Shown here one piece after another: positions 16,628-26,100 of a stretch of DNA of 35,306 nt. Each line of letters opens with the position of its first letter. Within the stretch, counting starts at the first letter, position 1. Location of the stretch: the NCBI GenBank assembly GCA_029547205.1, contig JAKPPT010000064.1, positions 1-35,306 of the forward strand, given 5' to 3'. Below the pieces are notes generated by a model. It had not been told where the DNA came from, made no database searches, and saw only the letters and a program-made list of their open reading frames with translations. This DNA is from Spirochaetota bacterium (GTDB lineage: Bacteria; Spirochaetota; Spirochaetia; Treponematales; UBA12059). Both the position numbers and the translations under genes were made by a program.

Positions 16628-17515
16628 CTATTTTTTAAACCATACTGGTATTCCAATATTACCGGGATACACAGACGAAAGGTATTGCTTTGCCACCTTT
16701 TCGAGTGCATAGATGGTTTTAGGTGGCGTAGGAGGTATGGTATATCGATACATCGGATGGTAGGCACTGAGATGGAGCGGAATTGCAGCATCGATATCGG
16801 CAAGGAAGCGGGCTATCGATGCTATTTCTGCCTCGCTGTCATTTTTACCGGGAATAACGAGCGTGGTTACTTCTACATGAACGCCCATTCTCTTAGCAAG
16901 CGCAATAAAAGCGCATACTGTGTCCCGATTGCCGCCAAGCTCCTTTTCATACCACTCAACATTCCAGCTTTTGAGGTCGACATTGACAGCTTGTGTGTGC
17001 GCAAGGATATCCTGAGCAGGAGCTTCGTTAATGCAACCATTCGTAACGAGAATTGATGCAAGCCCCGCTCCGTGAGCGAGCGTACAGCAGGCACTCACAA
17101 ACTCGGCATGTATGAGCGGTTCTGAATACGTGTGGCTCATCGAAGGACATCCCGACTGCCGAGCGAGCGCAACGAGCGCTTCGGGTGTATAGGTTTCCAC
17201 AGGATAGTTCGTTGTCTGTGATATGTGATAGTTCTGGCAAAATGGGCAGTGTAAATTGCAGCTTACGTATCCAATGGAAAAGGTGCGCGTCCCCGGCATA
17301 AAGTGGTAGAGCGGCTTTTTTTCGATGGGATCGAGAGCCAGCGCCGATACTTTACCCCAATACGGAAGCCTCAGTACTCCTCCCTCGTTTTTCCGTACCC
17401 GACATATTCCGCTCTGCCCCGGCTTGATCACACACCGGCGAGGACAGAGCACGCAGGTTACCGTGCCATCAGGCTGCGTCTCGTAGTACTGTGCCTCTAC
17501 CGATTGGGTTTTCAT
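16628..17515 (-). CDS. amrS: AmmeMemoRadiSam-type radical SAM enzyme
   Basis: The 295-residue protein carries the radical SAM cluster motif CNLHCPFC (Cys86, 90, 93). It also has an N-terminal Cys cluster CVLCPRRC with a further Cys at 38. This double-cysteine layout, along with KKPLYHFMPGT just before the motif, is that of the AmmeMemoRadiSam radical SAM family, related to pyruvate formate-lyase activases. The substrate of the family is not established. The usual partners Memo and AMMECR1 are not in this window. The start at 17513-17515 overlaps the stop of the upstream small gene by one base (TGATG), and lnt precedes that gene. The three form one operon. A PflA-like activase is the alternative. 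Confidence 0.8.
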   Translation of the reverse strand: MKTQSVEAQYYETQPDGTVTCVLCPRRCVIKPGQSGICRVRKNEGGVLRLPYWGKVSALALDPIEKKPLYHFMPGTRTFSIGYVSCNLHCPFCQNYHISQTTNYPVETYTPEALVALARQSGCPSMSHTYSEPLIHAEFVSACCTLAHGAGLASILVTNGCINEAPAQDILAHTQAVNVDLKSWNVEWYEKELGGNRDTVCAFIALAKRMGVHVEVTTLVIPGKNDSEAEIASIARFLADIDAAIPLHLSAYHPMYRYTIPPTPPKTIYALEKVAKQYLSSVYPGNIGIPVWFKK

Positions 17516-17859
17516 CAGTGTATGATGTGAATGTAGCGCAGCGGCGTATCGACTTCAAATGGCTCATACCGTACGCCAACCGCACCTCTTCGAATCCAGA
17601 GCTTTACTTTTGAATACGATTCACCTTTTTCTGTAACAGGATTCGGAAGATTTTCTGCTGAGAGTACGTCTTCTACCCTAAATTCAAGCAGCATAGCTTC
17701 ATCGGTGCCTTCATCGACAATCAAGAGGAGTTTTTCCTTGTCATAGGGATGCTGACGCGCAGAACCGATAAACGCTACAGCATCCTGAGGTACATCGGCA
17801 TGTTTATGATAGAGTTCCAGATCATATGCTGGTTTATCAATAAAATCTCTGTAGCTCAT
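17515..17859 (-). CDS. Conserved hypothetical protein
   Basis: The protein is 114 residues, starting [16 protein letters not shown]. This ATG (17857-17859) is chosen over an upstream one because GAGGAGG lies five bases before it and because it overlaps the lnt stop as ATGA. I do not recognise a family. It is predicted soluble with mixed alpha/beta character. Segments such as LLLIVDEGTDEAMLLEF and VKLWIRRGAVGVRYEPFEV suggest a beta-rich fold. It has no Cys, no signal peptide and no membrane segment. It is coupled on both sides, to lnt upstream and to the radical SAM gene downstream, so it is probably a real and regularly translated gene. Confidence 0.75.
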   Translation of the reverse strand: MSYRDFIDKPAYDLELYHKHADVPQDAVAFIGSARQHPYDKEKLLLIVDEGTDEAMLLEFRVEDVLSAENLPNPVTEKGESYSKVKLWIRRGAVGVRYEPFEVDTPLRYIHIIH

Positions 17860-19514
17860 GTATACCTCCTCGTTATTACTATACAAAAAGCAAGAAAAAT
17901 TGCAAATACTGCAATAATCCAGTCCCCGAGCAGGGCATACGGAGTGAGCGTTCGTGTATAGATTGGTACAACAACACTGTCTGCGAGTGCCGTAAATACG
18001 GGAAACTGCTTGAGCACGGTACCATCAATATCGACAACAGCGGTGAGTCCTCCATTCGTGGAGCGCACGAGCGGCACTCGGTACTCGATGCTCCGATAGC
18101 GAGCTGCAACAAAATGCTGAATTTCTGCCGATACACGCCTCGACCAGGAATCATTGGTAAGGTTTAAAAGAAAATCGATGCCATTTTTCACAAAGATTCT
18201 ATTAAGATCCGAAAATGCATCTTCAAAGCAGATTGGTGCTGCAAACCGGACTTCCGAGCCTGTTCTGAGGGGCAGCGTAAAAATGGTGTACCGTGTGCCC
18301 ATTTCCCAGCCCGATGAGAGCCCAACTACCTCCTGAATAAATTTTCTGAATGGTTCAACATCCCAGAACGGTATCGATTCAGCAAAGGGCACAGGGTGTA
18401 TTTTAGCGTAGTCATCGACAATGGTGCCGTCCGGGTTTATGAGGAGTACCGAATTGGTTGCCTTAAACGTCTCCCAGTCGAGCACAACCGGAGCTCCCGT
18501 AAACAAATACACATTGTAGGTTTGCAGGAGAGAAACGAGCGGATTTCCGGGAGGATTTCGTTTATAGTAGGTAACTGATTCCTTCCAGGGACGCACGAGT
18601 GATGTTTCGGAAAAAACGAGTAAATCTGCCTGAGGGTTTTTTTCGAGGGCAGCCTGTGCTAGTGTCACGCAGGTTGTGAGCGTTTTTTGCCCGCCATCGT
18701 TTTCAAGCCAGTTATCGGTATTGTGCTGGACAAGTACCATGGAAACCTGATTTACCGGTTCTGGTAAAAACTGCATCCTGACAAAACCGTATGCACAAAA
18801 CAAACCGATGTAGAGGAGCGCGATTGCTGTCCACCCCCAACGCTCCACGTACCTCGTAAAATTTGAAAGCAGCATGCGCGGAAGGAGCAAAACCGGTTGC
18901 TCGTTCAGTAGATGCAGAGGAGCAAACACTTCCTCGTTTGCATGCATGCAGAGCGGCACGAGGAGTTCAGCAATACAGGCATTGAGGAGTGCGAGGACAA
19001 AGCTGATGCTGTACAGTCCAAAGAGCTCGACCACCTGATTGAACGGCAGAATGGTATTCCAGGAATACGGGAGCAAGCCCCAGGGATACCCTAAAAAGCC
19101 AAATGACTTTGCATACTCAAATACAGCCCAGATTACGGCAAACAAAAAAGGACGGAGTGTGCCTCCACGCTTGAGGGCACCAAATAGGTACCAACCGAGA
19201 AAAGCGTACACAACCATATAGGCAATAGTTGTAGTACCGAGTGTCCAGAACCTGAATCCCTTAAAAAACCAGAGCCAGAAACTTGAAAACCCGTGTGCTG
19301 CACCGCCAAACACCATACCGGTAACAAACGCGCGTTTATAGCTTCCTGCAAACCGTAATGCACAGTAGAGCGGTACGAGCGCTATCATTCCAAACAAGGG
19401 GTTTCCCCACACAAAGAGTTCATTGGGAATTGCAAGCGCCAGCAAGCCACTTGAAGCTAACCCTAACAGCACGAGGACAGGGAGCGGTTTTGTTGTTTCT
19501 TGTTGATTGCTCAT
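17856..19514 (-). CDS. lnt: Apolipoprotein N-acyltransferase
   Basis: This 552-residue inner-membrane enzyme has six or so hydrophobic segments in the N-terminal 245 residues. A periplasmic nitrilase-like domain follows, then a last membrane segment near 530. The catalytic triad is visible as Glu303 (FSETSL), Lys371 ([12 protein letters not shown]) and Cys429 (PICFEDAF). It transfers an acyl chain from a phospholipid to the N-terminal Cys of lipoproteins, the last step of lipoprotein maturation. That step is expected in a diderm with many lipoproteins. The ATG at 19512-19514 is preceded by AAGG and an extended -10 promoter. The stop overlaps the next gene by four bases (ATGA). Confidence 0.93.
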   Translation of the reverse strand: MSNQQETTKPLPVLVLLGLASSGLLALAIPNELFVWGNPLFGMIALVPLYCALRFAGSYKRAFVTGMVFGGAAHGFSSFWLWFFKGFRFWTLGTTTIAYMVVYAFLGWYLFGALKRGGTLRPFLFAVIWAVFEYAKSFGFLGYPWGLLPYSWNTILPFNQVVELFGLYSISFVLALLNACIAELLVPLCMHANEEVFAPLHLLNEQPVLLLPRMLLSNFTRYVERWGWTAIALLYIGLFCAYGFVRMQFLPEPVNQVSMVLVQHNTDNWLENDGGQKTLTTCVTLAQAALEKNPQADLLVFSETSLVRPWKESVTYYKRNPPGNPLVSLLQTYNVYLFTGAPVVLDWETFKATNSVLLINPDGTIVDDYAKIHPVPFAESIPFWDVEPFRKFIQEVVGLSSGWEMGTRYTIFTLPLRTGSEVRFAAPICFEDAFSDLNRIFVKNGIDFLLNLTNDSWSRRVSAEIQHFVAARYRSIEYRVPLVRSTNGGLTAVVDIDGTVLKQFPVFTALADSVVVPIYTRTLTPYALLGDWIIAVFAIFLAFCIVITRRYT

Positions 19515-19534
19515 GGTTACTACCTTAAAGCCCG

Positions 19535-19543
19535 ATTATAGCA
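19535..19543 (-). promoter_or_regulatory. Extended -10 promoter for lnt
   Basis: On the minus strand TGCTATAAT is a perfect TATAAT with the extended -10 TGn. No good -35 box is present at 16-18 bp, which fits extended -10 promoters. Transcription would start near 19528, leaving a short leader with AAGG before the lnt ATG. It abuts the -35 of the divergent coaD promoter. Confidence 0.5.
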
Positions 19544-19572
19544 TTGACAGAGTAAAACTTCCACACTATCGT
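19544..19572 (+). promoter_or_regulatory. Sigma-70-type promoter for coaD
   Basis: TTGACA at 19544-19549, a 17-bp spacer and TATCGT at 19567-19572. The start point would be about 19579-19581, immediately before the ATG at 19582, so the message would be practically leaderless. This excludes the ATG at 19573 as the start. Confidence 0.5.
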
Positions 19573-19581
19573 ATGGTAATC

Positions 19582-20073
19582 ATGGTTAAAGCAGTTTTCC
19601 CGGGATCGTTTGATCCACCGACGTATGGACACCTCAATATCATTGAGCGGGCAAGTTCACTCTATGAAGAACTCTTTGTTGTTATCGCTGTCAATCGCAG
19701 CAAAGATTCACTCTTTTCACCCGATGAGCGTGTTGCATTTATGAAAAAGCTCATGGAACCGTACCCCAATGTTTCCGTGCATACCTGCGATACCCTCATT
19801 GTAGATTTTGCAAAAAAGCATGACTGTAAGGTGCTCATCCGTGGCGTGCGGAGCGTTCAGGATTTTTCGTATGAGTTTGAGCTCTCGATTATGAATAAAG
19901 GGCTCGATCCAGAGATAGAAACAATTTTTATGCCTACCGACACCAAATTTTTTGTGCTGCGATCGAGTGCTATTAAAGAGCTTGCATCGTTTGGCGGCAG
20001 GATAGAAACCATGGTACCGCCTATAGTCGCAGAAGGTATCCGCAAGAAATTCAGCTCTGCTTACAATTTATAA
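19582..20073 (+). CDS. coaD: Phosphopantetheine adenylyltransferase
   Basis: The 163-residue protein, [19 protein letters not shown], has the nucleotidyltransferase TxGH motif (TYGH). The usual CoaD segments [18 protein letters not shown] and [14 protein letters not shown] are also present. It transfers AMP from ATP to 4'-phosphopantetheine, making dephospho-CoA, the penultimate step of CoA synthesis. Length matches the family. The chosen ATG has no ribosome site but sits where the promoter predicts the transcript to begin; longer versions from 19507 or 19573 would lie upstream of the transcript. The CoA it makes feeds the acyl carrier protein encoded downstream. coaX, encoding the first CoA enzyme, is also nearby. 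Confidence 0.93.
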   Translation: MVKAVFPGSFDPPTYGHLNIIERASSLYEELFVVIAVNRSKDSLFSPDERVAFMKKLMEPYPNVSVHTCDTLIVDFAKKHDCKVLIRGVRSVQDFSYEFELSIMNKGLDPEIETIFMPTDTKFFVLRSSAIKELASFGGRIETMVPPIVAEGIRKKFSSAYNL

Positions 20074-20092
20074 AATGTTGTCAAAATCTATC

Positions 20093-20121
20093 TTGACAAA
20101 TCATATAGGTTTTGTTAATCT
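20093..20121 (+). promoter_or_regulatory. Strong sigma-70-type promoter for rpmF
   Basis: TTGACA (20093-20098), a 17-bp spacer and TAATCT (20116-20121). The start would be near 20128, giving a leader of about 125 bases before rpmF. The leader has no clear terminator or known riboswitch. The DUF177 (YceD) gene often found before rpmF is absent. Confidence 0.65.
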
Positions 20122-20251
20122 TGATGGACACGGGGCAGATGAGGAACCCAAGCTGTGTGAAGCCTTGCTCGGGATGTCCTCTTGCGTTTTTTAAGAAAAT
20201 AGTGCATTATGGTACGGATTTTTTAGTATTCTTTTTGAAAGAGGTTATTCT

Positions 20252-20440
20252 ATGGCAGTACCCAGAAGTAAAACTTCCAAAGCTCGGACCAGCCGCAGGC
20301 AGTCAATAAATATGAAACTTACCGCACCATCACTCGTTTCATGCGGTAACTGCGGAAACCCGGTTCACTATCATCATGTATGCCCCAAGTGTGGTTTTTA
20401 CCGCGGCCGACAGGTTATTAATCCTGCAAGCGGTGAATAA
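20252..20440 (+). CDS. rpmF: 50S ribosomal protein L32
   Basis: The 62-residue protein begins MAVPRSKTSKARTSRRQS, the conserved basic L32 N-terminus. It has a zinc ribbon with CGNCG and CPKCG, so this is the four-cysteine (C+) version. L32 is a component of the large ribosomal subunit near the exit tunnel region. An AGAGG ribosome site precedes the ATG. The gene is followed by acpP, an arrangement common in bacteria where L32 is linked to fatty-acid genes. Between them lies a strong hairpin (20465-20510). Confidence 0.95.
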   Translation: MAVPRSKTSKARTSRRQSINMKLTAPSLVSCGNCGNPVHYHHVCPKCGFYRGRQVINPASGE

Positions 20441-20464
20441 GCCATTGTAAGACGGGCAATTATT

Positions 20465-20510
20465 CAGCCACTCAGAAAAACGCTTATGCAAGCTATTTTC
20501 TGAGGAGCTG
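20465..20510 (+). promoter_or_regulatory. Extended hairpin between rpmF and acpP
   Basis: Nested inverted repeats pair in register: CAGC (20465-20468) with GCTG (20507-20510), CTCAGAAAA (20471-20479) with TTTTCTGAG (20496-20504), and GCTT (20482-20485) with AAGC (20490-20493). GTTTT follows. The T run is short, so it may be a leaky terminator or a processing site that lets rpmF and acpP be expressed at different levels. Confidence 0.5.
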
Positions 20511-20566
20511 GTTTTGATGCATGATCCCTGGTAGATCGTGTAATTCCTTTAGAAAGGAGCATTTCG

Positions 20567-20800
20567 ATGGACGAGATTTTTGAAAAAATGAAGAAAATAA
20601 TTGCTGACAAGCTTGAAGTTGAGGAAGATAAAATCACCCTTGACGCCAGCTTCCGCCAGGATCTTGGCGCAGACAGCCTTGATACCTATGAACTTGTATA
20701 CGCAATTGAGGAAGAATTCAAGGTAAAGATTGATGATGAAAAAGCTAACGAATTTGAAACTGTTCGCGATGCTTATAACTTCATTAAATCTGCTCAGTAA
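20567..20800 (+). CDS. acpP: Acyl carrier protein
   Basis: The 77-residue acidic protein has the phosphopantetheine attachment site GADSLDTYEL (Ser37) and four-helix ACP spacing. It carries growing acyl chains for type II fatty acid synthesis in the cytoplasm. The start has a strong AGAAAGGAG ribosome site. It lies between rpmF and rnc. DTYEL replaces the more common DSLDxVEL wording but keeps the DSL core. The 4'-phosphopantetheine arm derives from CoA, whose synthesis genes coaD and coaX lie close by. Confidence 0.95.
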   Translation: MDEIFEKMKKIIADKLEVEEDKITLDASFRQDLGADSLDTYELVYAIEEEFKVKIDDEKANEFETVRDAYNFIKSAQ

Positions 20801-20854
20801 TTGTTTCCACACATTATTTACAGCAATGAGCCTTGCAAGGAGCATACTTACGGT

Positions 20855-21586
20855 ATGAATCCTGCGGGGCTCATTGATTTTCAGAACAAGCTGGGAATTA
20901 CCTTTAACGACGACCAGTTTCTTGTTACCGCACTTACCCACCGTTCTGCCTCGAATGAGATGGACATTCATGTACATAATGAACGTCTTGAGTTTCTTGG
21001 TGATGCCATACTTGGAATGGTAATTGCTGAAACGCTCTACAGGGAGCTTCCTCAAAAACCGGAAGGCGAGCTGGCACGCATTAAAAGCATTGTTGTCTCG
21101 GAGCGAACGCTTTCCGATATCGGTTTTGCGCTGGGCGTTGATAGTCTCCTCATCCTTGGAAAAGGCGAAGAACTATCAGGCGGCAGGACAAAGCGCGCCC
21201 TCATCGCCGACGCAATGGAAGCCTTATTTGCGGCCGTCTATCTCGATCAGGGCTTTGAAGCGGCAAAAAAACTGATTCTTACGCTCTTATATCCCGAAAT
21301 TGAAAAAGTGCTTCAGAATAAGCACCATCACGATTATAAATCACTCCTCCAGATTGTTTCACAAAAACTCTACAAGACCATTCCAGTCTATGTGATTAAA
21401 TCAAAAACAGGACCGGATCACGATAGAACCTACAGTATTGCGTGCGTTTTTAACGGAAAGGAATTTTCTCCTGCATCCGGTAAAACCAAAAAAGAGGCAG
21501 AACAGAAAGCCGCAGAGCTTGCGTATCACGCGCTCATTAAAAAAGGCGGAAAGCTAGCCCGCGAACTAACTGAGGGGATGAAGTAG
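20855..21586 (+). CDS. rnc: Ribonuclease III
   Basis: The protein is about 243 residues from the ATG at 20855, preceded by AAGGAG at a slightly long distance of 12 bases. A TTG at 20801 would extend it but has no ribosome site. The RNase III signature NERLEFLGDAILG holds the metal-binding Glu and Asp. ALIADAMEALFAAVYLD is the second metal-binding segment. A C-terminal double-stranded RNA-binding domain follows, with DYKSLLQIVSQK at its start and GKTKKEAEQKAAELAYHAL at its end. It cleaves double-stranded RNA such as rRNA precursors. It ends 11 bases from convergent coaX with no terminator between. Confidence 0.93.
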   Translation: MNPAGLIDFQNKLGITFNDDQFLVTALTHRSASNEMDIHVHNERLEFLGDAILGMVIAETLYRELPQKPEGELARIKSIVVSERTLSDIGFALGVDSLLILGKGEELSGGRTKRALIADAMEALFAAVYLDQGFEAAKKLILTLLYPEIEKVLQNKHHHDYKSLLQIVSQKLYKTIPVYVIKSKTGPDHDRTYSIACVFNGKEFSPASGKTKKEAEQKAAELAYHALIKKGGKLARELTEGMK

Positions 21587-21597
21587 GCACCCTCACG

Positions 21598-22359
21598 CTA
21601 TTTCACGGTTTTACATATTAAGTTTAATCCTATGAGTGTCAAATCGGGTTCTATCCTATCAAAAACAGAAACAAGCGGAGCGATGACTCTGTGAAGGCCG
21701 CCTGTTGCAATAACGGTGAGCGATCCCATCTCTTGCTTAAAACGGGCAACCATGTTCTCAACAAGCCCGGTATACCCAAGGACGATGCCGGACTGGATTG
21801 CCTGGATGGTGTTTTTACCAAGTACTCCTGGAGGTGCTTCGAGTGGAACTACCGGAAGCTGCGCGGTTGCTGAAGAAAGCGATGAAACTGCGGTAGCAAG
21901 TCCTGGAGCGATTGCAACACCGACTATTTTCCCCGAAGCATCAACTGCGGTAAATGTGAGTGCTGTACCAAAATCGATGATAAGACAGGCAGTTGAGCAC
22001 AGGTTCCATGCTGCAAACGAATTAGCCACTAAATCTGCGCCAATTTCATCGGGTGCAATAATTTCTACAGGAAGTTTTCCATACAGTGCAGGACCCATAA
22101 TAAGCGGTTGTTTTTGAAACAGGTGCACACAGAGCTTTTGCATAGCACCAGTGAGCTGAGGAACAACAGAACTTATGAGCGCTGTTTCAATGCGTGCAAA
22201 ATCGACAGAACGTTCGGAAAGTAATGCTTTTACGATTACTCCATACTCATCTTCGGTTTTACCGGGAACGGTACGAATCCGCAATGTCGACACGAGTGTG
22301 TCCCCATCAAAAACACCACCAACAATATTTGTATTACCAACGTCTAAAACAAACTGCAT
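21598..22359 (-). CDS. coaX: Type III pantothenate kinase
   Basis: The protein is 253-254 residues starting MQFVLDVGNTNIVGGVFDG at the ATG at 22357-22359. DVGNTN is the ATP phosphate motif, and GADLVANSFAAWN and IDFGTALTFTAVD are the other ASKHA-fold motifs. CoaX phosphorylates pantothenate, the first committed step of CoA synthesis, and is insensitive to CoA feedback in this class. Longer versions start upstream of the conserved N-terminus and are unlikely. It is convergent with rnc and divergent from the HAD gene, with a candidate promoter at 22394-22422. Confidence 0.92.
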   Translation of the reverse strand: MQFVLDVGNTNIVGGVFDGDTLVSTLRIRTVPGKTEDEYGVIVKALLSERSVDFARIETALISSVVPQLTGAMQKLCVHLFQKQPLIMGPALYGKLPVEIIAPDEIGADLVANSFAAWNLCSTACLIIDFGTALTFTAVDASGKIVGVAIAPGLATAVSSLSSATAQLPVVPLEAPPGVLGKNTIQAIQSGIVLGYTGLVENMVARFKQEMGSLTVIATGGLHRVIAPLVSVFDRIEPDLTLIGLNLICKTVK

Positions 22360-22393
22360 GCTGCCATCTTCGAACAAAAGTGTTCTTTTTGTC

Positions 22394-22422
22394 AATATAC
22401 ATGATATCGACATTGTTACCAA
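22394..22422 (-). promoter_or_regulatory. Candidate coaX promoter
   Basis: On the minus strand TTGGTA (22417-22422), a 17-bp spacer and TATATT (22394-22399). This predicts a leader of about 28 bases before the coaX ATG. The -35 match is moderate. Confidence 0.35.
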
Positions 22423-22435
22423 TATATTGTATAAC
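22407..22435 (+). promoter_or_regulatory. Candidate promoter for the HAD hydrolase gene
   Basis: TCGACA (22407-22412), 17-bp spacer, TATAAC (22430-22435), each matching five of six consensus bases. The predicted start is near 22442, four bases before the ATG at 22446. It overlaps the divergent coaX promoter. Confidence 0.4.
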
Positions 22436-22445
22436 CATACACGTC

Positions 22446-23129
22446 ATGATTAAGGCTGTTGGGTTTGATATTGATGGCACCCTGTATCCTTCTGCATCGC
22501 TCTATTTGCGAATGGTGCCAAAAACGATTGGACACCTGATATTTCTGCTCAGATATAACTGGCTCCGCACACAACTCCGTAACGATTCATTTGTACGAAG
22601 ATACGGGTTTGATACGGTAAGCAGTATCCAGGAATTTCACGAGAAAGAAGCTGAAACGCTTGCAAAGCACTTTGGCGGGAATTTTGACACAATCTATGAA
22701 ATTATGGAAACCTGTATCTATCAAAAGTCAGAAACCATGTTTAAGCATATCAAACTGTTTAATGGTGTCGAAACGCTTTTGCAAACATTACAGGAGAGGG
22801 GAATACCAACAGGAGCTCTTTCCGATTTCCCAGCAGAAACAAAGCTCGAGTATCTTTCTATAAAAAATTATTTCAATGTAATTATGACGAGTGAAGCTAC
22901 TGGAAAGCTTAAACCGTTTTCAGAGTCATTCATTAGGTTCTCAGAGGCTCTCGGTGTTGCTCCTGAACACATTCTCTATGTTGGCAATTCAGAAAAATAT
23001 GATGTGCTCGGTGCTAAGACTGCTGGTATGCAGACCGCGCTCATCAAACGAAGCTGGAAACGTTCACAAGCTGATTTTGTTTTTTCGTCTTACAAAGAAC
23101 TTGAAAACTATATTGTAACACACCTCTAA
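22446..23129 (+). CDS. HAD-superfamily hydrolase
   Basis: The 227-residue protein starts MIKAVGFDIDGTLYPS. HAD motif I is DIDGT (nucleophile and acid Asp), motif II is GALSDFPAE, motif III is the Lys in ATGKLKPF, and motif IV is YVGNSEKYDVLGA. Members are mostly phosphatases of small phosphorylated metabolites or nucleotides; the substrate here cannot be predicted. The cap region (residues about 15-100) is helical, as in subclass I. No ribosome site precedes the ATG, but the promoter predicts a nearly leaderless message. Longer frames upstream overlap coaX on the other strand and lack support. It is convergent with dnaE, with eight bases between stops. Confidence 0.87.
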   Translation: MIKAVGFDIDGTLYPSASLYLRMVPKTIGHLIFLLRYNWLRTQLRNDSFVRRYGFDTVSSIQEFHEKEAETLAKHFGGNFDTIYEIMETCIYQKSETMFKHIKLFNGVETLLQTLQERGIPTGALSDFPAETKLEYLSIKNYFNVIMTSEATGKLKPFSESFIRFSEALGVAPEHILYVGNSEKYDVLGAKTAGMQTALIKRSWKRSQADFVFSSYKELENYIVTHL

Positions 23130-23137
23130 AACACTTC

Positions 23138-26100
23138 TTAATCGAACCATGCATCCTGGACAACCGGAAGTGCTTTTATTCTGCCAATGATGTCCTGGTT
23201 TGCAGGGCAGCTCAATGCGTTATTAGCTTTAACGGTTACCAGATGATTATTCTCTGGAACATGGAATAATATTGAGCATTGACCGCGCTGTTCCATAAGA
23301 ATTTCTTTTAATGCATCAAGTGAATCTTCGCTTTCTATATGTGTAAGCGTTATATGTAATTCACGAACACTCTTTTGCTTTAGATCACTCGCATCAAGCA
23401 CTCTGGAAACTTTGAAGGAAAGCCTATTTCGTGACGGATCAATAGAGCCTGCTAAAAACATTATGGAATCTAGTATAAATTTATTTCTAAACTGCTCAAG
23501 CTCTTTTTCAAATACAACGATATCCATAACGCCGTCGTAACCTTCAATTTTGCCGAGCGCCATTGGTTTTCCTGTTTTGCTCCGTATTTCCTTAAAATCG
23601 ATTAATTGTCCAATGAGGGTATATTCTTTTGATGGAGAAGCACGCTCAGGATGCAAAAAATCTACCGAATTGCATCGTTCATATACCTGACGAAACTCAT
23701 CGAGTGGATGTCCTGAAAAATAAAAGCCTAAGTATTCTTTTTCAAACTTTAAGAGTTCCTGATAGCTGTATTCTTCAATTGGTTCCCAGACAAATGGAGG
23801 AAACCCTTCACAGCTATTGATATCAAACAAGTTGCCGGTTTCACATATTTCGAGTTTTTTCTCAACATAGCTCACCGCTTTTTCAAGATTGAGGAGGAGT
23901 TCCCTCCGGTTATGCCCGAGACTATCAAAACAGCCTGTCTTAATTAAAAACTCAAGTGTGCGTTTATTGCAGGCTTTAATGCCAACACGTTCAAGAAAAT
24001 CAAGAAAATCTTTGTATGCGCCACCTTTCTGCCGTGTTGCAACTATAAGCTGTGCGACACTTTCCCCTACTCCCTTGATACCAATGAGACCATAGACGAT
24101 TTCTCCATTGCATACTGTAAAATTATCTTCACTAATGTTCACATGGGGAGCTTTTACTTTTATTCCAAATGTTTTAGCTTCTGCAATGTACTGGGTTAAT
24201 TTATCTATATTATTTACTTCATTGGTAAGGTTAGCAGCTAAAAATTCAGCAGGATAGTGAGCTTTGAGCCAGGCTGTCTCGTATGCCAGAATTGCATAGG
24301 CAGCAGCATGGCTCTTATTAAACCCATACTCAGCAAATGGAACAAGAATATCAAAAATACGTTTTGCATCTTCTGCTTTATAGCCTTTTTTAACAGCCCC
24401 TTCGATAAAAGGTTTTTCTTCCTGCGCAAGAACATCGGCTTTTTTCTTTCCCATAGCACGGCGGAGCACGTCAGCACGGCCGAGCGAATAGCCGGCTATT
24501 TCCTGAGCTACCTGCATGACCTGTTCCTGATACACAATTACGCCGTACGTTTTTTTGAGGTACTTCTCAAGCGATGGATGCGGATACACAATCGGTTTTC
24601 TGCCAAACTTGCAGTCGATAAACTGAGGAATGTACGCCATTGGTCCTGGCCGGTAGAGCGCATTTAATGCAATAAGCTCTTCTATTGAACGCGGCTTTGC
24701 CTGAATCAAAATCTGTTGCATGCCCTCTGATTCAAACTGGAACACACAGACACTCTTTCCATCGCCGAGCATATCAAACGTTGCATCATCATCCTGTGGT
24801 ATTTTTTCTATATCGATGTCGATACCCTGTGATGCTTTAATGAGCGACAGCGTGTTTCCTATGAGCGTAAGCGTTTTGAGCCCCAGAAAATCCATTTTTA
24901 CAAGGCCACATGCTTCAATCTGATCCATAGTATATTGTGTCAATACCGCTCCGGATTTAGGATCTTTATAGAGCGGTACAAAATCGATTAGTTCCCATTT
25001 TCCTATTACGACACCAGAAGCATGTGTGCTTGCATTGCGTTTTTTGTTTTCCAGTTTTCGTGCAATCTCAAAGAGTTTCTGGTATCGCGGATCCTGCGCT
25101 TTTTCTGCAAGTGCTGGTGATAGCTCGATTGCCTTGTCAATTGTTATTTTTTGTTCTTCTGGAACCAAATCGGTAATGCTGTTTGCTTCATCAAAACCGA
25201 TGCCGAGTGCACGCGCTACATCTTTTACAACGGCTTTAGCCTTGAGCGTACCAAAGGTTATGATCTGTCCAACAGAGCTTTCGCCATATTTTTCCTTAAC
25301 ATAATTGATAACACGCTCACGATTCTCGTAACAGAAATCGACATCAAAATCGGGCATGGATATTCGCTCGGGATTGAGAAAGCGCTCAAAGAGAAGATCA
25401 TACTTTATTGGATCGATATTGGTTATTTGTATAGTGTATGCTACGAGTGACCCTGCCCCAGAACCGCGGCCAGGACCAACAAGTATACCATTGCGTTTTG
25501 CCCACCGTATAAAATCAGCCACAATCAAAAAGTAACCGACAAAATCCATAAAAATAATTATCGAAAGCTCATAGTCAAGCCGTTCGACAAGTTCCGGTGT
25601 TATAGTTTGATAACGCTCTGAAAGACCCCTGTTTGAAAGCCAGACAAGGTAGTGCGTCACCGGATCTTTGAGACGAACTGCAAGCTTGTTGCGTATATCA
25701 GCTGCAAGCTCGTCAGTCCCCATTTTACCAGCACGGGGATCCCAGCGCACGATAACCTCATTGCTCATCGCATCATAACGCTTCTGTATTCTTGCGACAT
25801 TTTCCTCATTTTGCACGCGAAGTTCAGGTGTAAACTCATCCGGGATTTTGTATTCGGGAAGTAGTGGTCCAGGAGCAGGGAATTTAATCGAAACCATTTC
25901 ATTTATGAGCAATGTGTTCGATAGCGCTTCTAGCACTTCACTGAACAGTTTTTGCATTTCCTCAGCAGTTTTGAGATAGAACTCATCACCGGGAAACCTC
26001 ATGCGTTTTTCATCGGTTACTTTTGCATTGGTGCCAATACAGAGTAAAACATCATGGGCTTCTGCATCAGATTTTTCGGTATAATGAATATCGTTTGTGG

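Noticed and set aside
20112-20309. Cys-containing small gene between coaD and rpmF
   Set aside because: The frame overlaps the start of rpmF by 58 bases, lacks a ribosome site and has no recognisable homologue; it is more likely the rpmF leader.
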